Of a stretch of 64,000 nt of DNA, positions 46,973 through 58,474 are shown piece by piece. The stretch lies in contig KV919004.1 of assembly GCA_002049455.2 (NCBI GenBank), positions 1-64,000 on the forward strand, written 5' to 3'. How positions within the stretch are numbered: the stretch's first letter is position 1; each line of letters opens with the position of its first letter. The notes beneath the pieces were generated by a model that saw only the letters and a list, made by a program, of their open reading frames with translations, was not told the DNA's origin and searched no databases. A program made the translations under genes and the position numbers. This DNA comes from Porphyra umbilicalis. Lineage: Eukaryota > Rhodophyta > Bangiophyceae > Bangiales > Bangiaceae.

Positions 46973-49900
46973 TCAGACCCCCTTATGGTCATTGTCACTG
47001 TCTTCGCCCTCCTCATCGCCCTCCTCGCCGTCGTCATCGCTCTCCTCACCGTCGTCATCACCCTCCTCGTCTTCTTCATCGCCCTCTTCCTCGTCGTCAT
47101 CACCCTCATTGTCGTCGTCCTTCTCCTCTTCGCCGTCGTCGTCGTCCTCCTCTCCTTCATCGTCCCCGACGTCGTAGTCGGAGTCCACCTCGTCGTCTTC
47201 CTGGGCGCCATTCTTCTTCTGGTGGACGTCGTCCGCCTCGTCGTCGTCGTCACTCACGTCCACTTGGTAATCGCTCCTCTCGTCGTCGTCTTCGTCGCCC
47301 CCCTCGTCGTCTTCGTCGTCTTCACCAGTTCCGGCGCTCGAGTGCTCGTATTCACTGCCGACGTCGGACGGGGTCGCGGCCTCCACGCTGGGGCTCCGGC
47401 TGCGCTTCTCCTTCTTAAACCCTTTGCCCGGGGCCTTGGTCGAAGCGGTCCTGGACGGCCCGCCGCCCATGGGGCCGCGCAGACGAGCGCGACGGGCGTC
47501 ACTGACGCTGCGCCCCTTTGCTTGCGGGTGGGCGACCACAATCCGTACGTCATCGTCGTCCACCTCGTCCTCCTCCTCAATGGACTCGTCGAGGATCAGG
47601 GCGAGAGCCTGCATCAGGGTGCCCTTGGATGCGCCGCTACCACGCTTTGTCAGCTGCCGTCCGTTGCGCGCCTTGGGGGCGGGCCTCGAGGGAGATTCGG
47701 GGTCGTTGACTGTTGCGCAGTTCTTGTCGTCTTTGTCCGTCTTGAACATACGCACCCAAATGCACTGTTCCTTGTTGGCCTCTGCGTGCAGCCACGCGAG
47801 CTCCTCGCACCAAACAGCTCGATGGGAAGGTGTCACGCCTGAGTACATGGCGCTGATGACTGCCTTGGTGTAGGCTTGGAGCCACAGGTTGTTTCGGATC
47901 TGGGGGGAGTCACCAGGTGTCGCATGCATCACGCAGCGCAACACGTGACAGTAGAGTTCGAGGCGTCAGTTTCTTGCGCAATGCGTGGATACGAGAGCAA
48001 TGCGTTACACAAACCTGCAGCGCGTTGCAATGACGCACTGCGTACCCGTGGCGTGTGGAATGCACCATTAGGAGTTCGTGAGATGCAAAAAGAGGTGCGC
48101 TCGTGGCGCGCGGACTCACCTTTGTAAGCACGAAAGCCAATTGGCTGAGATGGACCTTGATCACCAGCCGCCCGTTGTTGTAGCTGTTCGTGTGGCAGCT
48201 GTTGCCGGCACCCGTGCGGCTGAAGTAGTACAGCATGGCATCGTAGACGCCCCTGCGCCCAGCGTCCGTTTTGATGTAGCGGCGGCCGTGCAACCACCAC
48301 AGAGCCCGATGCCGGGCTTGCTCTTCTTCGGAGACATCGTCGTCGATGACAGGGAACTCGTTGCAACGAGTGGCTGCCGACCACGCGGTCCAGATAGAGC
48401 GCCCGAGCGTCGAATGTTCCGACGAGCGGGCGCACCCACAAAAGGTCAGCAAGTCCTGAGTCCTTCTCGGCTTGGAAGAGGAGGTGGGCGCGCTCGCGCG
48501 CTTGACCTTCTTGCTGAGGGGCCTCGCCTCCTTTTGTCGTACGAGGGCGGTGGTCTCAGCCAGCTCCTCGGCACGCTCCAGCGTCGCAGGAGCAGCTTCC
48601 GCGATGACGCCGATGAAGAAATCCCGTGACTCCCCCGTCGAGAGAAAGACGTCGTCTGGCACTTCGGGTTCCCGCATCAGTAGCATTGACTTGTCATTGA
48701 GCACCTCTCGGATGGCGTCAGTCAGCTCCACACCGGTCTTCTCTGACGTGGCGCGCGGCAATCTGCGGCTTTTGCCCTTGGAAGAAGCTGGATGCTTGGA
48801 CTCGGGCGCCGACACTGTCGTGTTGGCACGGACGCGTTCCGTACGCCTTGCGTCCGAGGCGTGCGCAATGCGTTGGACCGACTTGTTTTTCATCTTGCGC
48901 CGTGGGCCCGTTCCGGCTGTCGTTCTCAGCTTGACCGTAGGACCTCCGCCGCCGCCATCAGGACCGTGCTGGGCAGCGCGTCGGCCACGATTCGGAGGAG
49001 GAGGCAATGGAGGACCGTTAGGGTTCGCAAAAAACTCGGACCCGTCCCCTTCAGCGATAACAGCAGCCGCCGCGGCCGCTGCCTCCTCCTCAGCCGTCGC
49101 CATGCGCTGCTTGAGCTGCCGAACAGCGTCCTTGTCACCCTTCTCCTCCGCAGCTATCAGGCTCGCCTCGGACTCTGAGCTAGAGGGTGAAGCAGGAAGC
49201 ACCTTGCGCACTGGTTTGCTTGCACGAGCAGGACCTCCGCCACCCTTATTATGGGCGCCGCGCTGGTGAGCGGCAGCGGCGGGGATCGCACTCTGGGGCC
49301 TTGGCGGGCGCACACTGCCCGTCAACGGCACGCCGCCCGAGGAGGTGTTCTGGAGTGTAGTTTTCTGTACATCAACCGCACTCGGGTCTGAAGAGGGCAT
49401 AGGGGGCGGAGGAGGGAGAGGCTTGGGCGGTCCCGAACGAGCACACCGCTGCGTACAGTAAAATGGCAGATCAAAGAAAGAGCAAGAAGACAGCAGTAGA
49501 CGGACAAACATGCAAGTGCGTTAGACACGGTGCGGGTGTCGACGTCACGACCTCAAGCACGAAAGACGCACGCGTCACGCACGCAACGCATGAAAAGCAT
49601 GTGTTACAATGCACCTGCACACGCCGTGCGGGCCAGTGCACGCATTGCAAATCACAGAAACGCCATGCATATGCCTGCACGTACTTTTGTGCGAGCTCTG
49701 CCCGACGACAGGTGCGTAGGGGGCCGAGTCTTCGGGGAAGTTGCTCCAGGCGAAGTGCTCCGAGTCTTCTGCGGATAGCAGACACATGGTCGGCAAACGA
49801 AGAGTGCACAGCAGCCAGCACAAAACGGACAGGTGCACACGTTAGTGGCTGAACAACGCGCATGCACAGGTGCAATGATCAGTGCTTCCATGCTCTTCAA

Positions 49901-50468
49901 ATATGAAGAACGAGCCACTTGACTCTCGAAGTCAACACCCAGTCCCGCGCTGCCATACCTTGGGCGCCATGATCGCCTCTGTTAGTGATGGTGGGAGCGC
50001 ACCCGGGTGGAGCACGCCGAAGTGGATCAGCTGCTCAACAGTTCTTGCGGCTCTCGTGGCCAGCAGGACGGATTGCGACGGATCCGTGGCACGACAAATC
50101 CCACCACCCTCCGCGTCCGCGTCTCCCTCCGAGAGCAGGAGCGGGCGTGACACGGACTGCCGGGGCGTGGCAGTGGCTAGCAGCCGCAGACCGTCAACCA
50201 CGAAGGAGCCGCGGGAAAAGGCACAACGCTCGTTGTCCTCCAACCCGCCGGTGGGGGCAACAGGTCCACGCCGTAGAGCACGAGAGACAACGAAGCGGGG
50301 CACCGTCTGGCGAGCCGGCGGCGGCGGCGGAGACGACACGGCGCATGCCGTGGCGTTGGACAACGCGTCCATTGAGAGGAGCCGTTCGGCCGCCGACGGA
50401 GAAGCCACGCAAGAATTGGCCGTCGTTCGTTGCGGCCCAGAAGGCCTGTTGAGGTCGGGCCCATTCAA
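46973..50468 (-). CDS. Companion protein of the Plavaka-like element, 4 exons
   Basis: Exons on minus at 50,468-49,959, 49,768-49,685, 49,448-48,120 and 47,899-46,973 join in phase 0 at all three junctions to 949 aa without a stop. Introns are 190, 236 and 220 bp with donors GTATGG, GTACGTG and GTGAGT and CAG acceptors. No family is recognised. The N-terminal two exons are Pro/Ser/Thr-rich. Exon 3 has a coiled, Ala/Glu-rich stretch (QLKQRMATAEEEAAAA), Lys/Arg-rich patches and an acidic middle. Across the last junction a helical segment reads SQLAFVLTK-IRNNLWLQAYT. The final 130 residues are almost pure Asp/Glu with Gly and Ser. By position it may be the TnpA-like or regulatory partner of the transposase. 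The start in exon 1 is the least certain part; an alternative ATG is at 49,400. Confidence 0.62.
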
Positions 50469-51074
50469 TTGTCACAACGGACCCGCTGGCTCATGTTCGG
50501 AAGCAACCGTCGCGCGCACCTGCGCATTCAGCGAGGCCGAGGTTGCCGATTGAACGGCCCGGCTCATCACCTGCGAGAGTCCCTTGCGTCACGTCGGTGC
50601 AACACATCAGGTGGATGCCCGATTGAGGACCAATAATTCGTCGGAGAGACAGGTCCGGGAGAATCCACAGTGGAGCGGTCCACTGGCGCTTTCAAATCGT
50701 CAATTGGGAGATTCTGGGGACGGCGAGGGAGATACGGGGTTATCATTGGCTCGTTTGATCATCCACCTTCTCCGCCACAGGTAGGCCACCACAGAGGACA
50801 CCAGCAGCGGTCCTTCCAAAGGGTGCGCTTCACACACGGGGTCGGTGATGAGGTCAGCCGCTTGGACGGACGCCCGGGCTGACACGTGCAGCGACTCACG
50901 CCGGCTGACTGCACCTTGTGTCGCAGTTGCTGCTCCGATTATTATTTTGCGTTCGCCACGTGTGCATTACGTGTTGCGTTTCGCGACGGGTTGCGTGTCT
51001 CCAGGTGCATCACGTGTCGCATTGCTTGCCCACTGCGTGCCCTTTGTGATCCGTGGTGTGGGACTCCGGCTGCC
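50469..51074. promoter_or_regulatory. Shared upstream region of the two divergent transposon genes
   Basis: About 600 bp separates the two start codons and probably holds both promoters. GTGCATCACGTGTCGCATTGC (51,005-51,025 area) carries the element's GCATTGC word. No clear TATA box was seen. Confidence 0.45.
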
Positions 51075-54000
51075 ATGCACCCTTGCTTGTATCCTGGGTG
51101 CCAACGGTCGTTCCCATTTCGCATGAACGTCGGCCGGCACATGCGCTTTCATCACGCCTCCGGGGTGGGGCGTCCGCCGTCGCCTGCCGCCTCGTCATCC
51201 CCTTCCTCTCCCCCCTCTGTTCCTGAAATTTCGACGCCACCGGGCGCACCACCGAGTCGGGAGAACACACCGCCCCATGACTTGCCTCTTGGTCCTGGAG
51301 TTGACGACCTGCTTGAGCTTGATGAGGACTTGTTTCTGCGCGATGACGACCTCGACACTGACTATGGCAGCGAAGCCCGCAGCAGCGATGTCGGCGATGC
51401 GACCGATCTCGGAGAGGTCGAAGAGCTGTTCAACTTTGAGGACGAAGACGAGCCCGCAAAGTTGCTCCCTGGCAATGCGGGTGACACTCTTTGCGGGCAG
51501 GTCCTCGAGCACTTTGCGGAGCTCGACGATGCGACGCGCAGCAAACCTGTGTACGACGCCGCACAGCGCATGGAGGCAGGCCTAGGGTTCGACAACCCGA
51601 GCTTGCGGAGAGGTTTCAAGCATGTTTGTACGTCTGGGGGGGCGGGTCTCTCGCGAATCCAAACTAAGGAGCTGTACGAGCTGGTGGTGACGGTTGAGAG
51701 TGCGACTGGAGTGGAGCGGCCCCCGTTCACAACTCGCTTCCCCTCCTTGCACTCTTTTTGGATGGCCGTTCGCGTTGAGAAGCGGCGGTTGCTGTGCCGG
51801 CTTGGTTGGAAGACGGCTGAGTTGCCGATTAGTGGACGTATGTACAAGGTCATCTACCGCGACGGCCTTGACACCATCCAGTACCAGCTACGGCGCGCAT
51901 TGACCGTGCCGTGGGAACGTGACGGGCCTTTTTGCTCCTGCGATGCTCAAGAATCTATGGTGCCCGGCGCGGGCGGCGAAGGAGAGGAGCCCGAAGATAT
52001 GGACACGGTGTTGGATGACTCTGTGTCTGACTCGGGCCTCGCGTGTGCGGCACGCATTGCGGCGCAATGCGCCAACGATGTGCGCAATGCATGTGGTCAC
52101 GGCGTGGCTCCACGTGTCGGACGGCCAACACGGCCATGCACGTGCGGCCTGCCGCGGAGACCGGTGCGCACGGGAGGAAACGAGCACCACGATCGCGTTC
52201 TTCACGACATTTTTGATGGCGAGTCATTCAGGGCGCAACGGGAAGACGTCCGCCGCATGTTTGGCGACAACGTCCGCATGCTCGGCCTGTATCTGTACTC
52301 GGACGGCACAACACTGAGCTCTTCTGGTGGTACGGGTTGAGCCCGTTCCTTTTTCCTGTACAACAATGTTCGCCTTCCGTCGGCCCACGACATAAGCCCC
52401 ACTCCATTGGTCATGATTTCTTGGTGGACCCTTTCTGACAGCATGCTCGCTTTGTTTCTCACGCTGCGTGGCCTTCCTCGCGGTGGTTGAGATGGATGTT
52501 TGTTCCATTGTGTGTTTCCCCAGCTGTGTGCGCTTACCCGATCAGGATGCGTGTGATCAACATCGTCACGAAAAAGGTCGGTTGGCACACCATCGCATAC
52601 GTGCCGTCGGTCGCTGGAAAGCATGAGCCCATGTCGAAAGCAAAGGCCGCCCAGACGCGAGCCGAGCTCTTGCAGCGCACGCTGGCGATGTTGTTCTATC
52701 GCTGCATGATGGCCAGCCACTGCGATGCGGAGCTACTCCTCCGTGACGGCACGAAGGTGATCGTGTGCCCTCGCGTCCTACTGTACGTTTGTGACCAGCC
52801 TGAAGAGCGTGCTGTGCTGGGTCTGAAGCAGCATGGGAGCACGTACGATTGTACACCGTGCATGGCCCGCTCCGACGCAAGCTCCAACATCGGCGAGAAG
52901 CGTCCCAGAGCAAGGAGCGTGCTCAAAACTGTCACGGCGCAGATGAGGGGGGCAAGTTTACGCGGAGTTTACGGCATGGGACGCACCATTGAGGACTTGG
53001 AGACGGACTACAGTGTCAGATGTATCGTTCCTGCTCTTGCGGGATGGGCAGGTCTGGGCTCAGGCTGCTTCATGCTCTACAAACTGCCTGGCTTCGATCG
53101 CCTCCACGTACGTACTCGCCCGCCTCGTATTGGGTACCCTCCTCGCTTCACTTATACTCTTCTACACTCTGTCGCACCCCATTTACTGGCGGTGCTGATG
53201 CTTGCTCACAACCGAACCACAGCCGTCTGACAAAGGTTTCTGACAACACAATCGCTCTTCTAGAAGCATGGTCCTCTGCAAGTCTACCTTTTCTTGTGCC
53301 CAACAGGTGCTGGCTGTCGGGCTCATGCGCACCATCAGCAATGAGATCCCAGTTGACGCGGAGACGGTAGCTGACGGCGGCGATCTGGTACATGGCCCAG
53401 TTATTGACACCATGCGGAGCTGCAATACGCGGTTCTCGTACGCATGTCGCACGCATCGCGTACCTACCGCTCAACCAGGGTATGTATTGCATTCTCAGAC
53501 ACGTATCCCCATTTAGGAGGTCGCAACGACTGAACCTTTGACCCCGTGAGCGGACCTCTAACGAAGCGTGCCTCCCAAGGACTAACTGCCTGACTCGGCT
53601 TTCATGTGGTCCCACCCACTCCGTCTTTGATATCCTTTGATTCATGGAATTCTCCGGCCGTGTGGACTCGACAGGTACCTGGTAAAGGCAGACACGGTAC
53701 AGACTACATTGCGTGGGGCCGAGCATCGCTCCGTGATGCATTTTCTTCCTTTCTCCGTTGCTGGCGCCGTCGGGACGTCCTCTGGTCGCGGCAACCATTC
53801 GGTATTGACCTGGAGCCTGTGCGAGCTGGCCGCTCTCACGCGCGATATTTTTGCTATGAAGTCCTCTACCGTGTCGGAGGCGCGGGCTCTTTGCCATCGC
53901 ATGTCCGTGTGGGTGTCATCTGACTTCCAGAATATCTTCGGAGAGAAGCACACGACGAAATTGCACCGTCTGCTCGCCCACCTCTTAGACGAATTTTTGC

Positions 54001-54782
54001 TGCGGGGAAACGTACACGACGGCGACTCCGGCATCAACGAGGCGCTACACAAGGCGGTCAAGCTCGCATGGCTCCGTACAAACCACCGCCGGTCCGAGTA
54101 CACCCTTCAGTTGGTGCTGGCTGAGCAGGTGGCGCAACTCCTTCGGGGCGAGGACATCGACGACGGGGAGTTAGAAGAGGCCACGCCACGCCCGGGCACT
54201 CGGGATCGCGCACGCGGTAATGTGGTGGAGGTCGGCGTGTTGGCGGAGGAGCGCAATCTTCCAGGCCTGGCAGAGGTGCTTGATTGTGACGCTACCGCCG
54301 ACTTGACAGTCGGCGTGGGCTCTCGCCTGCACCCACATGCGCCAAGACGACATGACGGACGCCGCCAAATTGTTAGAGCTGCGGAGGACTTCTACGGTGC
54401 TCCGTGGTGGGACTGGATCCGGTACGTGGACCGCCAGGGAGTCGAGCGCTACGGTCGGGCTAGAGTTGTCATCCTGGGCACAAGCTCTGTAGCGGAGCGC
54501 GTCATCGTTGTGGAGCGCGCCGTCCAGGCCACACCTGTTGCTGGTTGCCCTTTCAGTGCCTATGGTTGCGAGCGCCTGCGATGGGATATGCCCCCCGGCG
54601 CTGACGCCCCCAGGGTGGACGCCATACAGCTCAAGGACGTCAAGAGTGTGCTTTGTGTCGAGTTGGATTGGGTAGACTGGGTACGCCGACATGGCCTTGA
54701 GCGAATGCCGGCGTCGACTCCCACCACATCTGAAGAGTACAGAGCTCGCAGGATGTTTGTCAATGCGTTTGTATCGGCATGA
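51075..54782 (+). CDS. Plavaka-type transposase with C2H2 finger, 4 exons
   Basis: Exons at 51,075-52,329, 52,524-53,107, 53,307-53,479 and 53,675-54,782 give an uninterrupted 1,039-aa protein. Introns are 194, 199 and 195 bp with donors GTACGG, GTACGTA and GTATGT and CAG acceptors. The protein starts with a C2H2 finger (C4, C9, H22, H26). An acidic region follows. The core has LYLYSDGTTLS (D410) directly before the first junction, CAYPIRMRVINI after it, a LLLRDGTKV strand (D493), VCDQPEE (D509), CTPC (C528, C531), FDRLH (H613), FGEKHTTKLH near 760 and INEALHK (E793, H796) before RTNHRR. This order matches Plavaka/tnp2-type DDE transposases known mainly from fungi. The first intron sits exactly where the conserved YSDGT...YP block is split, which supports the model. 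It acts on the element's termini in the nucleus; activity is inference. Confidence 0.85.
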
Positions 54783-55761
54783 AGTCAAATGGTGGTTTGC
54801 AGCTTTGCCGTTCAACGTGCCTGCCCCGTAACATGGCGCAATACATGTGAAGCACGTCGAAGGACTACGTAAAGCGTTCGAGATGTCTGCCGTCATGCGC
54901 TAATGCGTGTGGAAGTCGAGATGGATCAAGCAGGAGCAACAAGCATTAGGTCTCAAAGAGGTGCCTATCGCTCTCGAGAGCCAGTCGGACACCGTGGCTT
55001 GCCGGCACGTCGCGCGCCACTCACGAAGGCGTCAATCTCGTCAATGCTTCATTCCCATTGGACCACGTCACTGCTAAGGCGTGCGTGGCCTCATGCGAGA
55101 AGGCCCAAGTGCTAGCAGATGTGAGGTGGCGCAATCCCATTGGAACAGCACATCCGTGCTGCAGGCGTGTGGCGTTTTCGTAAGGCACAGAGACATCGTT
55201 GTCACTTTCTCTCGGCCGCAGTGTCATTGGTGCCGCTTCGTGGCGTTGTCATTGGTGCAGCACGGACCCGGTCTCCTTTTTCGCTGTCAACGGGTGACAT
55301 CGCACAGGTAGAGCAGCGGCTTGGCCGGTTTCATCGCTGTCATTGGCTCCAGCGGAGGCTGCAGCGTTCATAACGGAACTGCTTTGGCAGTAGCCCCCCC
55401 TACGTGCGGCTTGTCTCGGAACCATCACATCTGGGACGGCTGATGCGGCCACGCAAGTGCTCAACTTGGGCGGTGTCCAAAGTAGAGCCGAGGAAGACAA
55501 CGTCGGCCTCGGACTTGGCAGAGGGACCGGTTGATCAGGCACCGACTTGCTCGAATCTGATGCGAACCGGTTGATCCAGGCACCGACTTGCTCGATTCTG
55601 ACGCCAAGCCCGAGGTCAGCTGAGACTCGACGGGGATCTGTCGAAATTGCCGTGTGCGGGGTCGTGTTCTAGCCAATTTAATCCCGCAAGGCGTTGTGAA
55701 ACGCGTGTTTGTGCGTCACAATGCGTGTCATCTGCATGCGCATTGCGGCGTAACACGCCGA
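54783..55761. other. Right subterminal region of Plavaka-like element
   Basis: No supported ORF. An imperfect direct repeat around CGGTTGATCMAGGCACCGAC occurs twice at about 55,528-55,585. CACAATGCG and GCGCATTGCG words lie near the end. Confidence 0.5.
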
Positions 55762-55777
55762 GGCACAACCGCCGACG
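55762..55777 (-). repeat. Right 16-bp terminal inverted repeat
   Basis: GGCACAACCGCCGACG, followed by AT and then the continuation of block A. Confidence 0.92.
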
Positions 55778-55918
55778 ATCCATTGGACTGGCCAGTGTTG
55801 GCACTGCTTTGACGCACAATCCGGGACACTCCAGCAATCAGCTCCTAGTTTATTCATTCTCGCTGCCACGCGCACAGCGGCGGTCCGGTCCACCTGAGCA
55901 TCCCACAGCAGGTGGCCA

Positions 55919-57859
55919 GATACACACCCATGGCTGGCTACCGCCACAACGGCGGGCACGACGACGGTGACCTCATGCTACTTCCACTCACGCGTGTACC
56001 CCGCCTAGGTCCTTCCCCCATTGTGCGAACGTATGAGCTATCACTTGCTCGCATACAAGGATCGGGAGGGGGGAGCTGTGAGACCATGGCGGCGTGCGGG
56101 TAGTGACCCTCGTCTCGGATTGACGGGGCCCATGGAATGACCCTGAGCCAGAGGTTGTGGCTAACCGGCCGAAAAGCGACCATCAAAAGACAATCAGACA
56201 CTGTCCAGATGACAGCTTTCACTCGACGTATGTTACTGAAATCTCGTGGCACGGTCACTGCCTTGGGAGCCGTGTCGGTCAGGCGTCAAGCGTTCTGAGA
56301 CCTCTCAATGGTAGTTTCATGCAAGGAGCTGCGGTTGTGTCGTGCTGTACTGAGGGTGCACATCGTCTTGACATTGAATAGAAAACTTTTGACCGCTGGA
56401 CCTTAATAGAACATTCTACAAGATTCACTCGGACCAACTTCGTTTCAAGCTCACATCGGTCGCGGGGCACGCGTGAAGGGCAGCAGGTAGGGTGTCATAT
56501 GAGCATGAAGGAGCCCTTGTTGTACTATTCTGAGCACACCGACGTGACCAGGGATTGTCCTCTATCCTACTTGAGCTCCCCGATCGATTGTGACGTGGTG
56601 TTCTTTTTGGGTCGGACGTCTACTGAAACGCGGAGGATGCCACGGGCATGCCAAGTGGGGAAGGGCAACACGTCTTGGGACAGTAGGGTGCCAAAAACAA
56701 AAGTCGTGCGGCGCTTGACTTTATCATTTCTTCTGGGTAAAGTGTCGTCCCTGATCACGCCTATTCAGTCAGAATGGACTGAAACCCACACCAACATGCT
56801 GTTTTGCACCGATATGTATCCAGCAACAGTGCCTTTCCGCACTTGCGAGCATTGCGTGAGAACCGCTGCCGCGGCGAGGCTGCGGTGACCGCTGCTGCCG
56901 CCATCACAGCCGCCCGAGAAGCGACCCCCGTGCGTTCGGTGGCGGGGGCTGGCGCAGCCGCCGTTGTCCTGCTGGCAACTACGTCCGACAGCGGGGCGGC
57001 GGCGGCGGCGCGGCAATATGCGCCCCTGCAGGCGGCGTCGGTGGCCGCGGTGCGGCGAGCGGTCCCGCGTCCGTCAGCCACCGCTGCTGTCAGCGCCACG
57101 GCACCGGTGGGGGCGGATGCGCGGGCGGCGGCAGGGCACGCACCTTTCTCTGCCGCCCTCACCGGCCCCAGCGCTACGCGGGAACGCAGCACCTCAGCGG
57201 GGGTTTTGCGGAGCGGCGGCGGCCGCCCCTGAGTCTCCCTGACCGGCTTCCGCCGGCTGGGTGGCCACCCCCAGAAGTGCGCCAGGCGTTTTTGATCCGT
57301 GCTTGGTTACCGCGGTGGTGGCGGCGGCGTTGCAGCAATCCCCGTAGACTGGGCCACCGCCACTGCCGCCGACGGCGACGAGGTTTATCCTCACCCGTTT
57401 TCAGACGCGGAAAAAGCCGCCGCTGCTGCGATAGCGCCCGCGAGCGCCAGCACGGAGGCGCCGGCGGCGTGGCGGTCCCCGGCTTCGGTGGAAGCGGGTA
57501 CGGCCGCGGCGCACGCCGCGGGGGCGACGACCATGCTGCCACCCGCTGGGGCCACCTGCGGGGGCGGTGGTAGCGACGCTGCGCCGTCCAGCCCCGTCAC
57601 TGCCTGCCGGTCATCTCCCCTCTACGGCACGGCGCAGCACGCGGCGCGGTGGTCGGTGGCCGGGGAGGTAGCGGCGGCGGCCACCGCCATCCCCGCCTGC
57701 CCTGGCAGCCGCCGCCGCCGACGGCGACCGCGTGGCGGCCCTTGCTGGTTGGGAGGGGGGTGCCGCGACGTGGCACGCATTGGCTGCCCCACGCCACTCC
57801 GCCGCCACGGCGCCGCGCACCACTGGCCGCGGCGCCCTGTGCCGGTGGCCATCGGGTGC
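55919..57859. other. Interior of A-B copy 2
   Basis: The first 0.9 kb has no gene. From about 56,850 it is GC-rich with Ala-rich plus frames (for example ATAADGDEVYPHPFSDAEKA near 57,360-57,420) that change frame repeatedly. They may be captured host exons, but open frames are common in such GC-rich DNA. Confidence 0.35.
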
Positions 57860-58474
57860 TGGCGGGGGGGGTGCCGACGCTACGTCGCCCCCCCCCGCCG
57901 CGACCGGCGGGGCGGCCCCCCCCGGCACCGCGCCGCGCGACGCGGCTTGGCCGCCGGCGGCGGCGGTGGTGGCGGCGGCTGCGGCGGAGGCGCTCCCCGC
58001 CCGCTCGGCTGTCGGAACGGCCGCCGACGGCGCCACGTCCCCGTGCCTTTCGGCCGCGGCGCTCGCGGCCGCGGCCACCACGCCGGCCGCCTGGGACGCC
58101 GGCGGGGCGGCGCCGGCGGCGCGGCCGCTCATGGGCACGCCGGCGGCGGCCGACAGGCAGCCAGCACCCAGTATAGGCGCCGCCGTTGGCCGCCCCCCGC
58201 CCCGCCACATGGCATGTGTGGCCGTTTTACCGCCTGAATGCGAGGTCCCCCCGAGCAATGAGGAGGCTACAACGGCATCAAATCGGATGAGAAATTGACG
58301 TTGAGCAGCAGAACGCGAGAAAAGTGGCCCCATCGCAATGGCGTCATGAGGGGAATTTGGATCTAAATCGTTTGCAACTCTACCCCCTCTCAGGCGTTGG
58401 AAACGGCCCCCACGATCTATTCTAGAGGTTTAATCTCTAGAATAGAACGTGGGTCCGTTTCTCTTGAGATCCTA
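57860..58474. repeat. Block B, copy 2
   Basis: About 90% identical to 43,657-44,271, including the hairpin with arms CCACGATCTATTCTAGAG and CTCTAGAATAGAACGTGG at about 58,410-58,452. Confidence 0.85.

Larger units (their letters stand above)
46050..55777. mobile_element. Plavaka/CACTA-lineage transposon, 9.7 kb, two intact-looking genes
   Basis: A perfect 16-bp terminal inverted repeat, CGTCGGCGGTTGTGCC, bounds the element and is flanked by AT. Similarity continues inward (CGTGTTACG, then CGCAAT). Two divergent genes lie inside: a companion protein on minus (46,973-50,468) and a transposase on plus (51,075-54,782), each with three introns and no internal stop. The word GCGCAATGCG or its half recurs at both ends, in introns and between the genes, as expected for subterminal binding sites. 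The unoccupied site at 42,501 confirms the borders. Intact ORFs suggest recent insertion. Confidence 0.88.
45340..58474. mobile_element. A-B type TIR element, copy 2, interrupted
   Basis: Block A is split: 45,340-46,049 and 55,778-55,918. Block B is at 57,860-58,474. Removing the 9,728-bp insertion leaves an element of about 3.4 kb whose interior (55,919-57,859) differs from that of copy 1. The left end reads GTATCTCGAAAAAAACGACC; the right end is the complement of GGATCTCAAGAGAAACGGAC. Confidence 0.68.
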
